64,000 bases of DNA from Clostridioides sp. ES-S-0010-02. Lineage in GTDB: Bacteria; Bacillota; Clostridia; Peptostreptococcales; Peptostreptococcaceae. The notes under the pieces are model-generated. The model saw only the letters and a program-made list of their open reading frames with translations. It did no database searches and was not told where the DNA came from. The position numbers and the translations under genes are program-made. Where the stretch lies: contig CP067345.1 of the NCBI GenBank assembly GCA_020641055.1, positions 636,001 through 700,000 on the forward strand, in the 5' to 3' direction. Of this stretch, positions 44,963 to 53,741 are shown piece by piece; the stretch's first letter is position 1; every line of letters starts with the position of its first letter.

Positions 44963-45883
44963 TTAAAAAGGCTCTATAGGTAAATATATATCAACTATAT
45001 GTTTATTTTGTGGGTGACTATTTGGGTCATTAAGATATACTTCAAAAGGAAAAGAATTACGTAGTTTATGCTCATCATTTGATAGCCATTCATTATACAT
45101 AAAATCCCAAGCATCACTATATTCATCTTGAAAAATACTAAAATGTCCCACCAGATATTTCCCAGAAGGTATTGTAATATTGCCAAGGTCGCTATTTTCT
45201 TTGACAACAATATTATCTGGAATTGTCATACAAATACTAGTCCTCAAATGATGTTCTTGTGTAAATTGAGGATTATCATGATAAATAGCTAATATCTTTG
45301 TCTTTTCAAGTTCAATTAGATTCTGCTCATTTGCATAATCAAAGAGTTTTTCTACAATCTTTGGAAAGTGACTGGCCAAATTTCCATATGACCCAGTGTA
45401 TCTAATATAAGCTGTATTTACATTATCAAGTTCTAAGATTTCAATTTCTCCCTTAACCTCTCTCTTATTTTTAGATTTAAGTTTTGATATGTGTCTATTA
45501 TACTGAGAAATTTTATATGGTTCTTTGCAATTCTTGCTATAATTGTTTCTATATTTTATAGGGCTTATCTTATAATAATTTTTGAAGGCTCGCGAAAAAA
45601 CTGCGGAATCAGTAAAACCGAAATAATGTGCAATATCAGTAACTGTCATATCAGTACGATGAATAAGAAAAGAAGTGGCTCCTTCTAGTTTTAACCTATT
45701 TACATACTGTGACAATGTTTCTTTTTCTATCGCTTTGAAAATTCTATGAAAATGAAACTTTGAAAAACCTGCTATATTAGAAAGCTCTTCAAGAGAAAGA
45801 GAATCATACAAATGCTCTTCTATGTAGTCTTGTACTTTGCAAATACGACGTAAGTATTCTTTTTTAATTTGGGAATCGGTCAT
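44963..45883 (-). CDS. AraC-family regulator with GyrI-like domain
   Basis: 306 residues: an N-terminal double helix-turn-helix (LSLEELSNIAGFSKFHFHRIF, about 29-49, and MTVTDIAHYFGFTDSAVFSRAF, about 78-99, then ISPIKYR), followed by a GyrI-like ligand domain (about 145-306). AGGAGG lies 7 bases before ATG. It sits just upstream of the UvrA-like/serine hydrolase operon on the same strand and may control it. It is about half similar in layout to the regulator at 32688 but clearly diverged. Confidence 0.88.
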   Translation of the reverse strand: MTDSQIKKEYLRRICKVQDYIEEHLYDSLSLEELSNIAGFSKFHFHRIFKAIEKETLSQYVNRLKLEGATSFLIHRTDMTVTDIAHYFGFTDSAVFSRAFKNYYKISPIKYRNNYSKNCKEPYKISQYNRHISKLKSKNKREVKGEIEILELDNVNTAYIRYTGSYGNLASHFPKIVEKLFDYANEQNLIELEKTKILAIYHDNPQFTQEHHLRTSICMTIPDNIVVKENSDLGNITIPSGKYLVGHFSIFQDEYSDAWDFMYNEWLSNDEHKLRNSFPFEVYLNDPNSHPQNKHIVDIYLPIEPF

Positions 45884-46423
45884 AAGTATACCTCCTTATT
45901 GTAAAAATACATATTTTAAATACCCTTATTTATAGTAAATAAAGCGTTGAGTATGTGAAATTTAAAGTAAAAAAATGTTAAATAGATTTTTTATTAGGAG
46001 TTTTTCTTATATATAACAACAATTTATATTATAAGAGAATTTCTATCTTACTTTGTAACACTTAGTATAACATAGTGATATATTTTTAGATTGTATATTT
46101 GATTATACATTTATATAAAGTTAGAGACTATAACATAGACAAAAACTTAATATCTAGTAGGGGTGTAAACTTTGATACTAAGAACAATATATCAATTTCA
46201 AGAAAATGTTTACTAAATAATAAAATATTTATATTAAAAAAATTATTAAATTTATTGTTTAAATAAAAAAGTTAAATCTCATCTATTAACATAGAGCCTT
46301 TAAAACTTTAAAATGAAAAATATAGAAGAATGATTTTTAATAAAATATAATCATCTAATAAATTATTAAGAAATACAAAAATACTTACAAACAACTATTT
46401 ATTTTAATTGGGGGAATAAGAAT
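45884..46423. other. Intergenic region without visible genes
   Basis: 540 bases of A/T-rich DNA between divergent genes. I see no RNA gene, no clear terminator and no ORF with a ribosome site. Confidence 0.5.
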
Positions 46424-47287
46424 ATGAACAATGGTTTTTATCAATTAAATTCAGCAGTGTTATATTTTAACGAGCGAAGTGATGTAAACAAAATAAGGTT
46501 TAATCACTATATAATGAGAAAAGAAAACATACAAAGATTAAGGGGAACTTTACCAAGGGGACAGTTTATGATGACTGTAAGAAAGGCTGCATCTGACCTT
46601 GATTTATCAATATCTACAATAAGTAGGCTTGTAAATGAATTTATAGATTTAGGAATATTGAGACTAATAAGTCGAGGAGTGAAGGGAAATTGTTGCTCTG
46701 TATATAGTTATATATGCTCTGAAAGTAATGATACAGGTGTAATAAAGAAACGTAGAAGTTTTTTTGAAGATATATTAGAAAATATTAATGAAACAAATAA
46801 TAGTATCCAAAAGGTATCAAAACATGAATATAAGTATGACAAAGATAAGACCAGTGATACCAATATGTATAGCTATGTAGATAAAGAGTATAGACAATGG
46901 GGTTATGACCCAGAACTTCATACTGTAGATGAAACAGAAGATGTAACAAAGAAAAAAGAATTATTAAAAAAAAATTTAAAAAAAGAGTTATTAAAAAAGA
47001 ACTCCAAGAAAAATACTGATGTGGAAGAGGAATACTGTTATATAGAAAGTATTTATGAAAATATTATAAAAAAGTTAAATAAAGAGTCAGGGGAAAGTTT
47101 TAGGTTTGATTCAGAAACAGATAATAAACTTATAGCTGAAAGAAGAAAAGAAGGCCATAGCTTAGAAGATTTTTATAAAGTTATAGAATCAAGAGTGAAG
47201 AGCTGGAAGGAGACTCCTACACTAGTGGATATAAAACCAGAGACTCTGTTTGGTCATGAATTCAAGACTTACTTAAATGAAAAGTGA
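46424..47287 (+). CDS. Phage-type replication protein (Phg_2220_C domain), isolated
   Basis: 287 residues. The N-terminal part (about 45-105) reads as a winged helix (TVRKAASDLDLSISTISRLVNEFIDLGILRLI). A variable, charged linker with lysine-rich repeats (KKELLKKNLKKELLKKN) follows, then the C-terminal phage domain IIKKLNKESGESFRF...IAERRKEGHSLEDFYKVIESRVKSW...KPETLFGHEFKTYLNE, which matches the conserved phage C-terminal (Phg_2220_C) pattern of replication organisers. No other phage gene is nearby, so it is a lone relic or a domesticated gene. Runs of nine and seven A (46966 and 46978) in the linker are slippage-prone. Confidence 0.8.
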   Translation: MNNGFYQLNSAVLYFNERSDVNKIRFNHYIMRKENIQRLRGTLPRGQFMMTVRKAASDLDLSISTISRLVNEFIDLGILRLISRGVKGNCCSVYSYICSESNDTGVIKKRRSFFEDILENINETNNSIQKVSKHEYKYDKDKTSDTNMYSYVDKEYRQWGYDPELHTVDETEDVTKKKELLKKNLKKELLKKNSKKNTDVEEEYCYIESIYENIIKKLNKESGESFRFDSETDNKLIAERRKEGHSLEDFYKVIESRVKSWKETPTLVDIKPETLFGHEFKTYLNEK

Positions 47288-47427
47288 TTATAGTGGATAA
47301 GAAATATAAGTTTAGAAGAGATATACTAGAATAGATATTATGAAAAATCTAAAATTCATATATAGTTTATGTTCAGATATATTATATGTATAGAAAATAG
47401 GGTTATTAGTGTTATTAATAATAAAAA

Positions 47428-47460
47428 ATATTACTGGAATTTTTAAAATTCCAGTAATAT
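47428..47460. terminator. Hairpin between convergent phage-type and Cwp genes
   Basis: A near-perfect stem ATATTACTGGAATTTT / AAAATTCCAGTAATAT with a 1-base centre. It can work in both directions, though the tails are only moderately T-rich. Confidence 0.7.
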
Positions 47461-47525
47461 CAAATTTAAATTACAGCAATATCAAATAAGAAAATTTTTA
47501 TAAACTGTATCATTAGAGTCATACA

Positions 47526-49193
47526 CTATATTGTATCAACTTCATATTCTAATATTTTTCCAGTGATTGCACTGATTGTTATATCATATTCATTATTTCC
47601 CTTTATTATTTCGCCTTCATATTCTTTATCATCTTTATCATATTCAAATTTTACTATTTTACCACCAGGTACTTTGTTTAGCATTATTGACTTAGCTTTT
47701 TCAATGCTAATTATAGAGTTATTGTTATTAGAATTAGAATCACTATTATTGTGATTATTATCAGAGTCATCATAATCATTATCATCATAATCATCGTCCA
47801 TATCAATATCTATAATTCTTCCATCAAATGCATTTATCTCTATTTCATATGTTTTATTATCTTTTACAACTTTAGCTTCATATTCATTATCGCCAGCATC
47901 ATATTTACAGTATATTAAATTACCATTAGGAATGGCATCTAGTATTATAGATTTAGCTTTATCTAAAGATATATTTTTGACACCTAAATTATTATTTATA
48001 TCATCATCTTTTTCAATTTCTATTATTTTACCAGAGTAGGCGTCTATTTCTACTTCATATACAATATTATCCTTTATAACCTTACTGTCGTATTTATTAT
48101 CATCTTGGTCGTAGTAACAAACTAAAACATTACTTTCTGGAACAGCTTGTTTTAATATTTCCTTAGCTTCAATTAAAGATATTTTTTTAGTTTTATTTCT
48201 TATATCGACATTTTTTAGCTTTAAGATATCCTCAAATGCTTTTTGGTTATCACCTCCGCCAACTTGTGTTACTTCTTTTATGTCTTTATTGTTAATAAAA
48301 TCTTTTTGGCTGTTTACAAGAGTGCCATTAGATATTATTACAGGAGAATTTTCTTTGGCTGCCAATACTCCTATTGATAATGCGTCTACTAGTGCATTTT
48401 CCTTGTTCATACCATCTTTAGTAACAAACACATTTTTTATACTTTTGGTTTTGTAAAATTGTTCAATAATTTTGGCATTGGTATTGTTTCTATCTGAACC
48501 ACTGATTCTTTCTTTATTCGGATATTTTTTTACTGTATTGTCTGATAAAATCTTATTTCCACCAACTATATAAGATTTTTTTATAGACCTATTGTTTAAG
48601 AAATTTATACTGCTATTATTTCTGTTTTCCTCTGATACTAGTATTATAGGCATATTATGTATTGCTGATGGAGAAGCTATGCTAACTGCATCAGATAACC
48701 CCTTTAATCCATTTACAACTGCTACATTTTCCACTTTTTTTATTTTATCTATTTCTTTAAGTAAATTTGTAGACATTTCATAGATATTATTTCCTACTAT
48801 TTTATTTACCTTTATGTTGAGTGATTTTATTTTATTTTCTACTTTATTAGATATACTATTTCCACTGTCCACTATATATACATTATCTACGCCAAGTCTT
48901 TTAAGTTCAGTTTTAGTTGAACTTTCTATACTATTATCATTTACTAATAGTATAGGAGCATTTTTTAATTTAGCAAAAGGATTTGCACAAAGTGCACTTT
49001 GAATAGAGTTACCATTGACTATAATTGCTACCTTTGATTGAACCCATCCTAATTTACTCACTTCTACAGCCGTTTCATATCTTGTTTTACCTATTAATCT
49101 TTCTTGCTTTGTTACGTTGTTTGCAAAGATTACTGAAGAGCTAGAAAAAAACATCATACCTGCCACTAATATAGCTAAGTTTTTCTTATTCAT
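47526..49193 (-). CDS. Cell-wall protein: three Cwp (PF04122) repeats plus three PepSY domains
   Basis: 555 residues. The signal peptide is about 1-25 (NKKNLAILVAGMMFFSSSSVIFA). Three CWB2/PF04122 repeats span about 31-330, starting ERLIGKTRYETAVEVSKLG; this triplet anchors S-layer-associated Cwp proteins to the anionic polymer PSII in C. difficile. Three PepSY-type domains follow (about 340-400, 408-468, 495-555), each with a KAKSI...EYE.KV...YE.EI.A..G.I pattern. An Asp/Asn-rich spacer (DDDYDDNDYDDSDNNHNNS) sits before the third. PepSY domains often inhibit or guide extracellular proteases. GAGG lies 9 bases before ATG. I cannot say which numbered Cwp it is. Confidence 0.92.
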   Translation of the reverse strand: MNKKNLAILVAGMMFFSSSSVIFANNVTKQERLIGKTRYETAVEVSKLGWVQSKVAIIVNGNSIQSALCANPFAKLKNAPILLVNDNSIESSTKTELKRLGVDNVYIVDSGNSISNKVENKIKSLNIKVNKIVGNNIYEMSTNLLKEIDKIKKVENVAVVNGLKGLSDAVSIASPSAIHNMPIILVSEENRNNSSINFLNNRSIKKSYIVGGNKILSDNTVKKYPNKERISGSDRNNTNAKIIEQFYKTKSIKNVFVTKDGMNKENALVDALSIGVLAAKENSPVIISNGTLVNSQKDFINNKDIKEVTQVGGGDNQKAFEDILKLKNVDIRNKTKKISLIEAKEILKQAVPESNVLVCYYDQDDNKYDSKVIKDNIVYEVEIDAYSGKIIEIEKDDDINNNLGVKNISLDKAKSIILDAIPNGNLIYCKYDAGDNEYEAKVVKDNKTYEIEINAFDGRIIDIDMDDDYDDNDYDDSDNNHNNSDSNSNNNNSIISIEKAKSIMLNKVPGGKIVKFEYDKDDKEYEGEIIKGNNEYDITISAITGKILEYEVDTI

Positions 49194-49390
49194 ATTTTTT
49201 ACCTCACAATCCTTATATTTTATTATTTAGTATGAACTAGTAAAATATAATCTTAAAATCAACAGATAAGATTATTCAATATAAAGCTTTTATTTTATTA
49301 TTTAACATTGTATCATAAATCTTTGGGAAAATGTTTTTGACATTGAATATATGTAAATCAGGATGGATTATTTTTATCATTTGATAAATA

Positions 49391-49500
49391 GGTTTTTCCC
49401 CATTATTTCATGTGTTCTAAAACAGGGACAAAGCTTATTCCTAAATCTGTTAGGAAATATTCTACTTTAGGTGGAATTTCTTGATAAATTTTTATAGTAT
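49391..49500 (-). pseudogene. C-terminal remnant of an HxlR-family regulator
   Basis: The minus-strand reading YQEIPPKVEYFLTDLGISFVPVLEHMK, then stop and WG, is the wing and last helix of HxlR regulators. No N-terminal part is present. It lies in the divergent position typical of a regulator for the oxidoreductase at 49629. Confidence 0.75.
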
Positions 49501-49523
49501 TTAATTAAAAAATAAAAAAACTA

Positions 49524-49554
49524 TTGACTTGAAGTTAACTCTAAGTAGTAAAGT
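49524..49554 (+). promoter_or_regulatory. MerR-type promoter with 19-bp spacer upstream of the aldo/keto reductase
   Basis: TTGACT (49524-49529) and TAAAGT (49549-49554) are separated by 19 bases and flank CTTGAAGTTAACTCTAAG. The AGTTAACT core is nine bases from the start of the -35, the same offset as in the cupin promoter at 10241. Confidence 0.65.
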
Positions 49555-49628
49555 ATAATTATAGAAAATTTATAAATATTTAAAAACATAAATTAAAGTA
49601 GAGAATACATAAAGGGGGAAGCAAGACA

Positions 49629-50750
49629 ATGGAACAAAAAAAATTAGGGTTTGGGTTAATGCGTTTACCAATAAAAGACGAAAATGATGCTACAAGTATT
49701 GATATGGACTACTTAAATAATATGGTTGATACTTTTTTAGAGAGAGGATTCACATATTTTGATACAGCATATGTATACCATATGGGTAAAAGTGAAATAG
49801 CACTTAGAGAATCTCTAGTAAAGAGACATAAAAGAGAAAGTTTTACCGTAGCTACAAAACTACCACTAATGGCTTTAAAAACAAAAGAAGAGCAGGAGCC
49901 TATTTTTAATGAACAGTTAGAAAAATGTGGTGTAGATTATTTTGATTATTATCTTTTACATAACATTGGTGTATCACATTATGAAATAGCTAAAAAATTT
50001 GACAGTTTCAAGTTTATTGAAGAAAAGAAAAAAGAAGGAAAAATAAAAAATATTGGTTTTTCTTTTCATGATAGTGCAGAACTATTAGACAAAGTATTGA
50101 ATGAGCATCCAGAAGTAGATTTTGTGCAGTTACAAATTAATTATTTAGATTGGGATAATGAAAGCATACAATCTAGAAAGTGTTATGAAGTAGCAAAGAA
50201 ACACAATAAACCTGTTATAGTTATGGAACCAGTAAAAGGTGGTACACTAGCAAAAATACCAGAAAGAGCCGAAAAATTATTTAACGATTATAATCCAGAT
50301 ATGTCAGTGCCATCATGGGCAATTCGTTTTGCAGCAAGTAAAGATAATGTCATGATGGTTTTAAGTGGAATGTCAAATATGGAACAACTATTAGACAACA
50401 CAGGGTATATGCAAAATTTTGAACCATTTGTACAGGAAGAATATGATGTTATAAATGAAGCAGTGGAAATTATAAATGAAGCAATCGCAGTTCCATGTAC
50501 TGCTTGCCAGTATTGTGTAGAAGGATGTCCAAAAAATATCGCTATTCCAAACTATTTTGCTTTATACAATGCAGAAAAGCAAGCTCTTAATACTGGATTT
50601 TCAACACAAATGGTTTATTATAATAACTACATTAAAACTTATGGAAAAGCATCAGATTGTATTGGATGTAAACAGTGTGAAAAAAATTGTCCACAACATA
50701 TTAAAATTGTAGAATCTCTAAAGAATGTAGCAGAAATATTTGAAAAATAA
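49629..50750 (+). CDS. Aldo/keto reductase with C-terminal 4Fe-4S ferredoxin domain
   Basis: 373 residues. The N-terminal AKR barrel (about 1-275) has the catalytic tetrad regions [13 protein letters not shown] (Asp, Tyr), TKLPL (Lys) and YLLHNI (His). The C-terminus has two [4Fe-4S] clusters: [12 protein letters not shown] (about 293) and [12 protein letters not shown] (about 343). Such fused reductases reduce aldehydes or ketones and can pass electrons from ferredoxin-like centres. GGGGG lies 10 bases before ATG. The promoter upstream has a MerR-type spacer, and a merR gene follows downstream. Confidence 0.92.
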   Translation: MEQKKLGFGLMRLPIKDENDATSIDMDYLNNMVDTFLERGFTYFDTAYVYHMGKSEIALRESLVKRHKRESFTVATKLPLMALKTKEEQEPIFNEQLEKCGVDYFDYYLLHNIGVSHYEIAKKFDSFKFIEEKKKEGKIKNIGFSFHDSAELLDKVLNEHPEVDFVQLQINYLDWDNESIQSRKCYEVAKKHNKPVIVMEPVKGGTLAKIPERAEKLFNDYNPDMSVPSWAIRFAASKDNVMMVLSGMSNMEQLLDNTGYMQNFEPFVQEEYDVINEAVEIINEAIAVPCTACQYCVEGCPKNIAIPNYFALYNAEKQALNTGFSTQMVYYNNYIKTYGKASDCIGCKQCEKNCPQHIKIVESLKNVAEIFEK

Positions 50751-50763
50751 TTGCTACTATAAA

Positions 50764-50907
50764 ATAATTAATGATATATAAAGAACTTGAAGTTAATTAA
50801 GTATAAGTGAAATAATTAATGTTATATAGAAAAGTTGAAGTTAATGAAATATCAGTAAAATAATTAATGTTATATAGAAAAGTCGAAGTTAATGAAATAT
50901 CAGTTAA
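50764..50907. repeat. Three tandem 48-bp repeats between the aldo/keto reductase and merR
   Basis: Units beginning ATAATTAATG start at 50764, 50812 and 50860, an exact 48-bp period. Units 2 and 3 are nearly identical; unit 1 is more diverged and contains CTTGAAGTTAATTAAG, close to the MerR-type operator before 49629. The array ends about 50 bases before the merR start. Confidence 0.85.
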
Positions 50908-50960
50908 ACTATTTAATCCGATTTTAAATTATACAGTATCAAGAAAGGAGGAGGATTTGT

Positions 50961-51377
50961 ATGACAATTTCAGAAGTAAGTAGAAAATACGAACTTTCAG
51001 CAGATACTTTACGATATTATGAACGAATTGGTTTAATACCACCTGTAAATAGAAATAAAAGTGGAATTAGGTCTTTTACAGAAAAAGATTGTGAGTGGGT
51101 TAATTTCATCAAATGTATGAGAAGTGCAGGACTTTCCATTGAGACATTGATTGAATATGTAACTATGTTTCAACAAGGGAACAAAACTATCAAAGCGAGA
51201 AAAGAACTTTTAATAGAACAACGAAATCAGCTTTCTAGAAGAATTGAAGATATGCAGAAAACTTTAGAACGATTAAATAGTAAAATTGATGGATACGAGG
51301 ATAAAGTTATTGAAAAAGAAAAAACATTAAAAAATAATAGTGAGAGTCAAAGAACGGAGGTATTGTCTTATGAATAA
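50961..51377 (+). CDS. MerR-family regulator
   Basis: 138 residues. The N-terminal winged helix TISEVSRKYELSADTLRYYERIGLIPPVNRNKSGIRSF is a classic MerR DNA-binding domain (AdhR/YyaN-like), followed by a long coiled-coil dimerisation helix (about 80-125). No metal-binding Cys cluster is present, so it is more like the aldehyde/thiol-stress type. AAAGGAGGAGG lies 6 bases before ATG. It overlaps the flavin reductase gene by 8 bases. It is the best candidate to bind the 19-bp-spacer promoters at 49524 and 10241. Confidence 0.9.
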   Translation: MTISEVSRKYELSADTLRYYERIGLIPPVNRNKSGIRSFTEKDCEWVNFIKCMRSAGLSIETLIEYVTMFQQGNKTIKARKELLIEQRNQLSRRIEDMQKTLERLNSKIDGYEDKVIEKEKTLKNNSESQRTEVLSYE

Positions 51378-51909
51378 AAGTGTACTTGTATTGTCTGCAA
51401 GCCCTAGAAAAGGTGGTAATTCTGATTTATTATGTGACCAATTTATGCAAGGGGCATTAGAATCTAAAAACCAAGTAGAGAAAATATTTTTAAAAGATAA
51501 GGATGTTAAATATTGTATAGGATGTGGAGTCTGTTACGAGAAAGGTGGAAACTGTTCACAAAAAGATGACATGGAAGAAATTCTTGAAAAAATGATTAAA
51601 GCAGATGTGATTGTTTTGGCAACTCCAGTTTATTTTTATACTATGAATGCACAGATGAAAACTATGATTGATAGAACTTGTTCGAGATACACTGAAATTT
51701 CTGGAAAAGAGTTTTATTTCATCGTTGCTGCAGCCGACAATAGTGAGCAGGCTATGGAAAGAACATTAGAAGGATTCAGAGGATTTACGTCATGTCTAAA
51801 TGGTGCTAAGGAAAAAGGTATAGTGTATGGCATAGGAGCTTGGCATGTAGGTGACATCAAAGAAAGTGTAGCAATGAATCATGCCTATGAAATGGGCAAG
51901 TCAGTGTAG
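51370..51909 (+). CDS. NAD(P)H-dependent flavodoxin-fold reductase
   Basis: About 179 residues. SVLVLSASPRKGGNSDLLCDQF (FMN loop), YCIGCGVCYEKGGNC (Cys cluster as in iron-sulfur flavoproteins) and LATPVYFYTMNAQMKTMIDRT are typical of the NADPH-FMN reductase family. ATG 51370 is chosen because GGAGG lies 9 bases upstream inside the end of merR. It is co-expressed with that regulator and probably part of the same carbonyl- or electrophile-stress unit. A terminator follows. Confidence 0.9.
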   Translation: MNKSVLVLSASPRKGGNSDLLCDQFMQGALESKNQVEKIFLKDKDVKYCIGCGVCYEKGGNCSQKDDMEEILEKMIKADVIVLATPVYFYTMNAQMKTMIDRTCSRYTEISGKEFYFIVAAADNSEQAMERTLEGFRGFTSCLNGAKEKGIVYGIGAWHVGDIKESVAMNHAYEMGKSV

Positions 51910-52032
51910 TGAAGAGAGATTTTTAAGAGTATCAGATTTACTAAATTTTATTGATAGAGTGAGTTCAGAATAATCTAGACAAAATAATCTTGATAAAATA
52001 AATAGTAGACTAAAATGTATTCTACCATTTAG

Positions 52033-52080
52033 AGGCTGTAAGTAGATTTGTGTAAAACAAATTTACCTACAGCTTTTTGT
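52033..52080 (+). terminator. Terminator after the merR-flavin reductase unit
   Basis: The stem GGCTGTA.GTA.ATTTG / CAAAT.TAC.TACAGC is followed by TTTTT. The remaining 52081-52366 region holds only A/T-rich spacer leading to the next operon. Confidence 0.8.
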
Positions 52081-52366
52081 TGTATATAATTGGTAAACTA
52101 GATAATTAGTTTTTTCATCCATAGCATCAGTCTTCATATTTTATTATCATATCATAAATATAAATACTAATTTTATAAAGTGAATAAATTATAAAATAAA
52201 TATAAATAAATTATATATAAAATATAAACGTTTTATAAACAAATCAACTACTGATAAGATGAATTTTAATGATAGTATAGGAGTTACAGGAAGTATATGA
52301 TTATAGTTAAAATGCACTTATTCCTGTAAATACAAACAATTTAAATTTTAAAAGGAGGAATTAATC

Positions 52367-53716
52367 ATGGCAATTGAAACTAAAACTCCAGACTGGGTTA
52401 ATGTGCTGGAACTAAACAGTGAAATAGACATTACTGGAAAAAAAGATGTAAGTGATATGATACAAGAAATTGTTTCTGATGAATCATTAAAGGATTCCGT
52501 TATATATTTTCCAAATGGTGACTATTTATTTGAAAAAGGTATCAAAATTAGCCAACAAATAACACTTCAAGGAAATTCTTATTATGGGGGAGATGTTCCA
52601 GAATTAAGTGAAAGTGAAGAAGATAAAAAAACATTCATAGGAGCAACAAATTTTATAACTAGAGGCGTTTCTAATATGAGTATCATTACATTAGCAGAGA
52701 AAAATCAAACTGTAAAGAATATTAACTTTTACTATGATAATCGCGAAAAAAATAAATTACCTGAAGATGTATCTGCTATAACAGAAGGAGAAGGAGTACA
52801 AGGTCTATCACATTTTGAACATCTATATATTTCTGGATTTTCAGGAACAGGAATAGAAATTCCACTTTATGCTACTGCAAATGATATTACTGTTACTTCA
52901 TGTGGTCTTGGTATAAAACTTGGAGAAAAATCAATGCTTTCTAGTAGTAAGATTTATGGATGTAAAAAAGGAATGGAAATTACAACTGGTGTCAGCTTAA
53001 ACAACATAAGAATAGAAGACATTCAAGAAGTAGGTATTGATAATAAAGGGCTTGGTTTCAATCTTATTATGAATCTTGCAGTTGATAAATGTGGATACTG
53101 CGGATTTATGTTTGAAAAAATGTCTCATAGCCAGATAACTGCAAGATTTACTAACTGTAGCCAATATTATAAAAATGTTGACTATGATACTTATAAGAAT
53201 CTTCCAGACAAAAAAGAAGAGGCTTATTCTATATTCTATGGAGACACTTTAGATAACTGCAATATTGTATTGGTAAATAATAATGTTGATACTCTAGAAA
53301 ATGGTTTAGAGCGTAAAATACATGTAATTAAAGCAAATGATACTAAAAATGTAACTCTAGAATGTGATGCTGAGGCTGATAATTTTATACAATGTGCAAA
53401 AGGAAACTTATTATTAGAAAATGGTAGGAATACTTATAAGTTCTATGATGGTGAGATTTGTTCTGTAGGTGGAGTTCAAATTGCTTATACTCATAAAGAT
53501 CAAGGTGATTTTATTAGAATAATTGACAATACACTTAGTATAAGAAATAATGCACAGGATTTAATAGTACCTAGATTAAGAAAGAACACTGTTATATCTT
53601 CAATATTAGATTCAGAAGAAGAAATAAGTAAGTTGCATAGTGGAACATGGGAACAAATTGGTGTAAAAACAGTTAATGGACAGCCTATGTACTATTATAA
53701 AAAAATAGAAGATTAG
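52367..53716 (+). CDS. Right-handed beta-helix (pectate-lyase-like) protein, paralogue 1
   Basis: 449 residues. The opening WVNVLELNSEIDITGKKDVSDMIQEIV...SVIYFPNGDYLFEKGIKI is the N-terminal cap of the pectate-lyase-3/tailspike-like beta-helix family, followed by many short beta repeats (LTVTSCGLGIKLG, GCKKGMEITTG, DKCGYCGFMFE). The C-terminal part ends GTWEQIGVKTVNGQ...YYYKK, shared by all three paralogues. There is no signal peptide. I see no clear polysaccharide-lyase catalytic triad. AAGGAGG lies 8 bases before ATG. It is the first of three tandem genes with small gaps. Confidence 0.75.
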   Translation: MAIETKTPDWVNVLELNSEIDITGKKDVSDMIQEIVSDESLKDSVIYFPNGDYLFEKGIKISQQITLQGNSYYGGDVPELSESEEDKKTFIGATNFITRGVSNMSIITLAEKNQTVKNINFYYDNREKNKLPEDVSAITEGEGVQGLSHFEHLYISGFSGTGIEIPLYATANDITVTSCGLGIKLGEKSMLSSSKIYGCKKGMEITTGVSLNNIRIEDIQEVGIDNKGLGFNLIMNLAVDKCGYCGFMFEKMSHSQITARFTNCSQYYKNVDYDTYKNLPDKKEEAYSIFYGDTLDNCNIVLVNNNVDTLENGLERKIHVIKANDTKNVTLECDAEADNFIQCAKGNLLLENGRNTYKFYDGEICSVGGVQIAYTHKDQGDFIRIIDNTLSIRNNAQDLIVPRLRKNTVISSILDSEEEISKLHSGTWEQIGVKTVNGQPMYYYKKIED

Positions 53717-53741
53717 TTTCAAAATGAGGAGGTAGTGAATT

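Larger units (their letters stand above)
49194..49628. other. Divergent intergenic region with a regulator remnant and a MerR-type promoter
   Basis: Between the Cwp gene (minus) and the aldo/keto reductase (plus) lie a minus-strand HxlR remnant and a 19-bp-spacer promoter. Nothing else is recognisable. Confidence 0.6.

Noticed and set aside
50764-50907. 48-bp repeats considered as a CRISPR array
   Set aside because: The repeats are directly adjacent, with no unique spacers and no cas genes.
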